Shown: piece after piece, positions 61,096 to 64,000 of the stretch
Numbering within the stretch: position 1 is the stretch's first letter
Layout of the letters: the number at the start of each line of letters is the position of its first letter
Source: Steromphala cineraria
Lineage: Eukaryota > Mollusca > Gastropoda > Trochida > Trochidae
DNA length: 64,000 bases
Assembly (NCBI GenBank): GCA_916613615.1
Contig: OU744732.1
Location: forward strand, 44,941,227-45,005,226
Direction: 5' to 3'
Program-made: the position numbers and the translations under genes
The notes under the pieces: model-generated
Database searches by the model: none
Seen by the model: only the letters and a program-made list of their open reading frames with translations
What the model was told of the DNA's origin: nothing

Positions 61096-62038
61096 GTATG
61101 CTGCGATGGTGTAGGCCTATTATTAAAAGTTTGAATATGGTATAAATGATACACAAACCTTAAAGTCACCCGATTTTGGTCTGTTTTGGTTCCAAAAGAT
61201 ACGTTTTTGAAAAAGTTATGTTGATTGTAGGGGATATGCCACTATAACTTTATGTTTCACATAGATTTGTTAGTAACATTTAGCTTTTCATCACTTTTTA
61301 TACAACTACTACTTGTTTTTACTATTCAAATGATTAATTGCATCTTTAACTATGTATATGATTAATAATTGTTAATAGTCATTGTTGTATCATATTTTCG
61401 CATCTGTTTAGGTAATAGTATCTTATTCATTCTCAATGTATAATTATAACATTATAGTATTATTTCAATACTGTCATGTATACTTCAGATACGATATTTT
61501 TAGTGTTGTATTCAATGGCTTATTAACGGTTTACAAAGATCTCATTTGCAAAATTATACCAATAGTCTAATCGAATCGAGAATTTTCGATTGTTGAAGGA
61601 AAGTATCATTTTAAAACTAACCGACGTCGTATAGTGACAGGAAGGTTTAAATTCACGATTGTGATCGAAAACTTGACATTGACGCGCGTCCATCAGGCAA
61701 ACGTAATTTTTGAAACTAAGGCAATCAGAATGAACATTACGAGTTGATCATGTTTGATAGGTTATACAACTAGCATTCATGTAAGTTAGACGTGTACATT
61801 TGGCTAGTGCTAACATACATGAATGTTTTAAGAATTTAATTTAAAACAAGTTTCCTCAAATGATCAGCATTTTGGGTTGAATATGTCAGATATTTTGAAT
61901 TAATATAATAAATTATGCCATTTATGTTGGTATCAAAGCAAAACATTAAAATATGAAAATCACGGAGTGGCTGTTTAACGTTCAAGGCTTTCAGGAATGC
62001 TGTAGCAGGTAGACATTATTTTCAGCAAACGGTGTAAA
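61096..62038. other. Upstream flank of the Asn-rich gene, nothing firm
   Basis: A TATA-like TTTATAC on the minus strand near 61142 lies about 45 bases above the proposed start codon and could serve as its promoter. Otherwise AT-rich with no gene or repeat. Confidence 0.3.
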
Positions 62039-62232
62039 TTAAAGGGACAGTAGCAGTTTTAGGGAGAATAGAAGGTGATAAATATCATATATAATTTAAA
62101 GGTCAGCCATGCGATTTCTTTTTTCTTACACAAAATGAATTACAGGTGTTCACACAAAAAAGGCCAGCAATGGACTTTATGTGAATCTTTATAATTTGTT
62201 TTCTGACTATGGATGATTGGTTTGTATAATGA
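62039..62232 (+). mobile_element. MITE family A, truncated copy
   Basis: The left end (TTAAAGGGACAGTAGCAG) and interior up to GACTATGGATGATTGGTTTGT are present. The right end is missing. Confidence 0.7.
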
Positions 62233-64000
62233 GATCATTTTCCCACTGGCTTTTCAATGTTTTTAAAATTTTCAATTACATTTCCCTTTTATGGAATACC
62301 ATTTAAATTCATCATGGTCTCAAATAATGTAAGAATCAGTAATGGGGACAAACATATTTTGCTAATCATACACTATAGCAACCATTATAAGAATGACTCT
62401 CTCGATACTCTTTCTAGAAAAAGTTCCCAATGAAAAACATATATCTTAAACAAACATTTTGTCCCATATCAACGATATCAAGATGACATAATAAAGTTTA
62501 ACTCCGCCTGACTTTCAATATATTAATCTGTCAAAGGTTAACTGTAATATCATATCAGTTATGAAAGAGCTTCGAAATATTCATAAATATTCATAAAATA
62601 TCTGTTACAGATACCTTTTGGTGTCATGCCGTAAATCCGTCAGTTCCTTGTTGCTTTTCCAGTTCATTTTCAGTTTGTCCATGTGAGGAGTTTGCTTCAT
62701 ATGGCAACTTAATAACTTAAAGGTATTACCACGTCTTCATATACCATAAAATTATCCCCAGGGGGGAAAGAAACAGCAAAGTTCGCTAGGGGGGCTAAAT
62801 CACTTGGTTATCAAGGTTTTCATCGATAATTGTTGGTGTACAGCAATGATATCTACTTTGCCCGTTCCTTATTGTTATAAATGACTCTTTATCAGATTTG
62901 CGTAACACATATAAGCCTTAAGGTGTTTGGTAAAATTATCCTGAAGATTTGCACAGCCCAAAACACCGTTTAAACGGAAATTCTTGAATAAACTTTTGTG
63001 AATCATTTCGAATTGGGTTGTTATTGTTATTAGATTATTATCAAGGATTATTACCGTAAATATCCATGGGCTGATTCTTTCATATGTAGATCATGAGTTA
63101 CTCAAATTGTCTAGTTAATATCGGGATGTGAAATGAAACGACGTTTCAGTCTTAAGATATAACCTAATTTGGATTTGGTGTTAGTATTATGAAGTAGTAC
63201 ATGTATGTAGAATGAAGTATTGTAAAACATCTCTGTGTCTGATGTATACTCTTGAAAATATATTCTTATATTCTGGACAAAAACGAACGAATCTTAAAAT
63301 AAAAGTGTGTCTTTATTAAAATGACATAATATTGCCTTAACTGTAAGCATAAAATAATTCATAACAAAAATTATGCATTAAAGTCTTGAGGAGAGATGTT
63401 TTGTTTCATCGGAACAAAACTCATTTGGTAAACATTATTTTGTCATCCCCTTTGCCTCGGGGAGAGTTGAAACTGCATTCACACGATCAACTAAGCTTGT
63501 TTATCTTCATACGCCTCAACTGTTTAAGATGATATCAGCATCACGGTGGCAAACTGCCTAAAGGAAAACATAATTTCTTTGAAAAAGACATATGACCTTT
63601 GTAGTAAAGACTTCTTCTTTACTTCAATTTTAATCTCATTTGAATAAATTGCGTAGGCATTCCTTTTGATAAATCCTCTTTTCAATTAGTTGAAGTTCCT
63701 ACAGAGAATTGGAAAAGATGCTAGAATTAATGTCATTGACTCAGTCCTGTTCAAATCTGTCTTTGTAGATTCAAATTGTTTGTATAAATATCGAACATTA
63801 TTCAAATTTCCCCTTTCAAAATGTAAAAAACCTCGCCGAACAGCAATCCTCTGAAATTTACAAGCGGGTCGTACAGGCTGGACCCCAACAGATCAAATGA
63901 TTGTTGATGTGACCAGTCCAATTAAAATCAACTTTGATATGCATATATACAATTGGTACAAACGACTTACATAAAAATATCAATTTATTAAATATATTTA
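62233..64000. other. Right-edge intergenic stretch, nothing supported
   Basis: No gene, RNA or repeat family was recognised up to the end of the window. Confidence 0.5.

Overview
This is a eukaryotic, AT-rich, gene-poor window. It has no operons, rRNA or CRISPR, and it contains spliced-gene signals, tRNA-derived SINE remnants, a LINE-derived fragment, and several families of short inverted-repeat elements. The repeat style (TTAA-flanked MITE-like elements, SINEs with a shared central domain, long palindromes, minisatellites) and the type of LINE C-terminal zinc-knuckle protein suggest a mollusc, probably a bivalve. That assignment is an inference from repeats, not a proven species call.

Two protein-coding loci can be supported, both on the minus strand. 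(1) At 11312-11348 lies a 37-nt coding exon that reads MRSKSKARRLPN and ends in a strong GTAAGT donor. This matches the short first coding exon (MRSK-x-(R/K)-AR-(K/R)-L) of the long PRDM3/PRDM16 (MDS1-EVI1/MECOM) transcription factors, which in vertebrates is followed by a very long intron. If so, 1-11311 is the 3' part of the window lying in that intron, the rest of the gene is off the left edge, and 11.35 kb to about 56 kb is its upstream gene desert. (2) At 56963-61095 lies a two-exon gene for a 1265-residue Asn/Gln-rich protein with one N-terminal membrane segment and two separate arrays of 18-residue repeats. A short first exon (61067-61095) joins the long exon in matching phase.

Layout: 1-11.3 kb is presumed intron 1 of PRDM3/16, with a MITE, a long GAA/GAAA purine tract and enhancer-like patches. 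11.3-12.7 kb is the promoter-proximal region, with an NRF1-like palindrome and an upstream ORF. 12.7-33.6 kb is desert with a roughly 100-bp tandem array, a CRE cluster, palindromic elements, a SINE, a MITE and one weak orphan coding fragment. 33.66-37.97 kb is an indel-free, apparently perfect 2154-bp tandem duplication carrying a truncated LINE ORF. 38-43 kb holds MITEs and a SINE. 43.2-53.8 kb holds repeated dense clusters of GGTCA/TGACC half-sites, including a 60-bp minisatellite with that motif in almost every unit. 54.3-55.5 kb holds a MITE and a 32-bp tandem array that appears to have grown out of the terminal inverted repeat of a small element. 56.7-61.1 kb is the Asn-rich gene and 61.1-64 kb is flank with a MITE fragment.

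The strongest candidates for something undescribed are the Asn-rich membrane protein with two 18-residue arrays locked to the same period, the TIR-born 32-bp array with an eight-unit higher-order pattern, and the clustered GGTCA/GGACA half-sites upstream of a developmental transcription factor.
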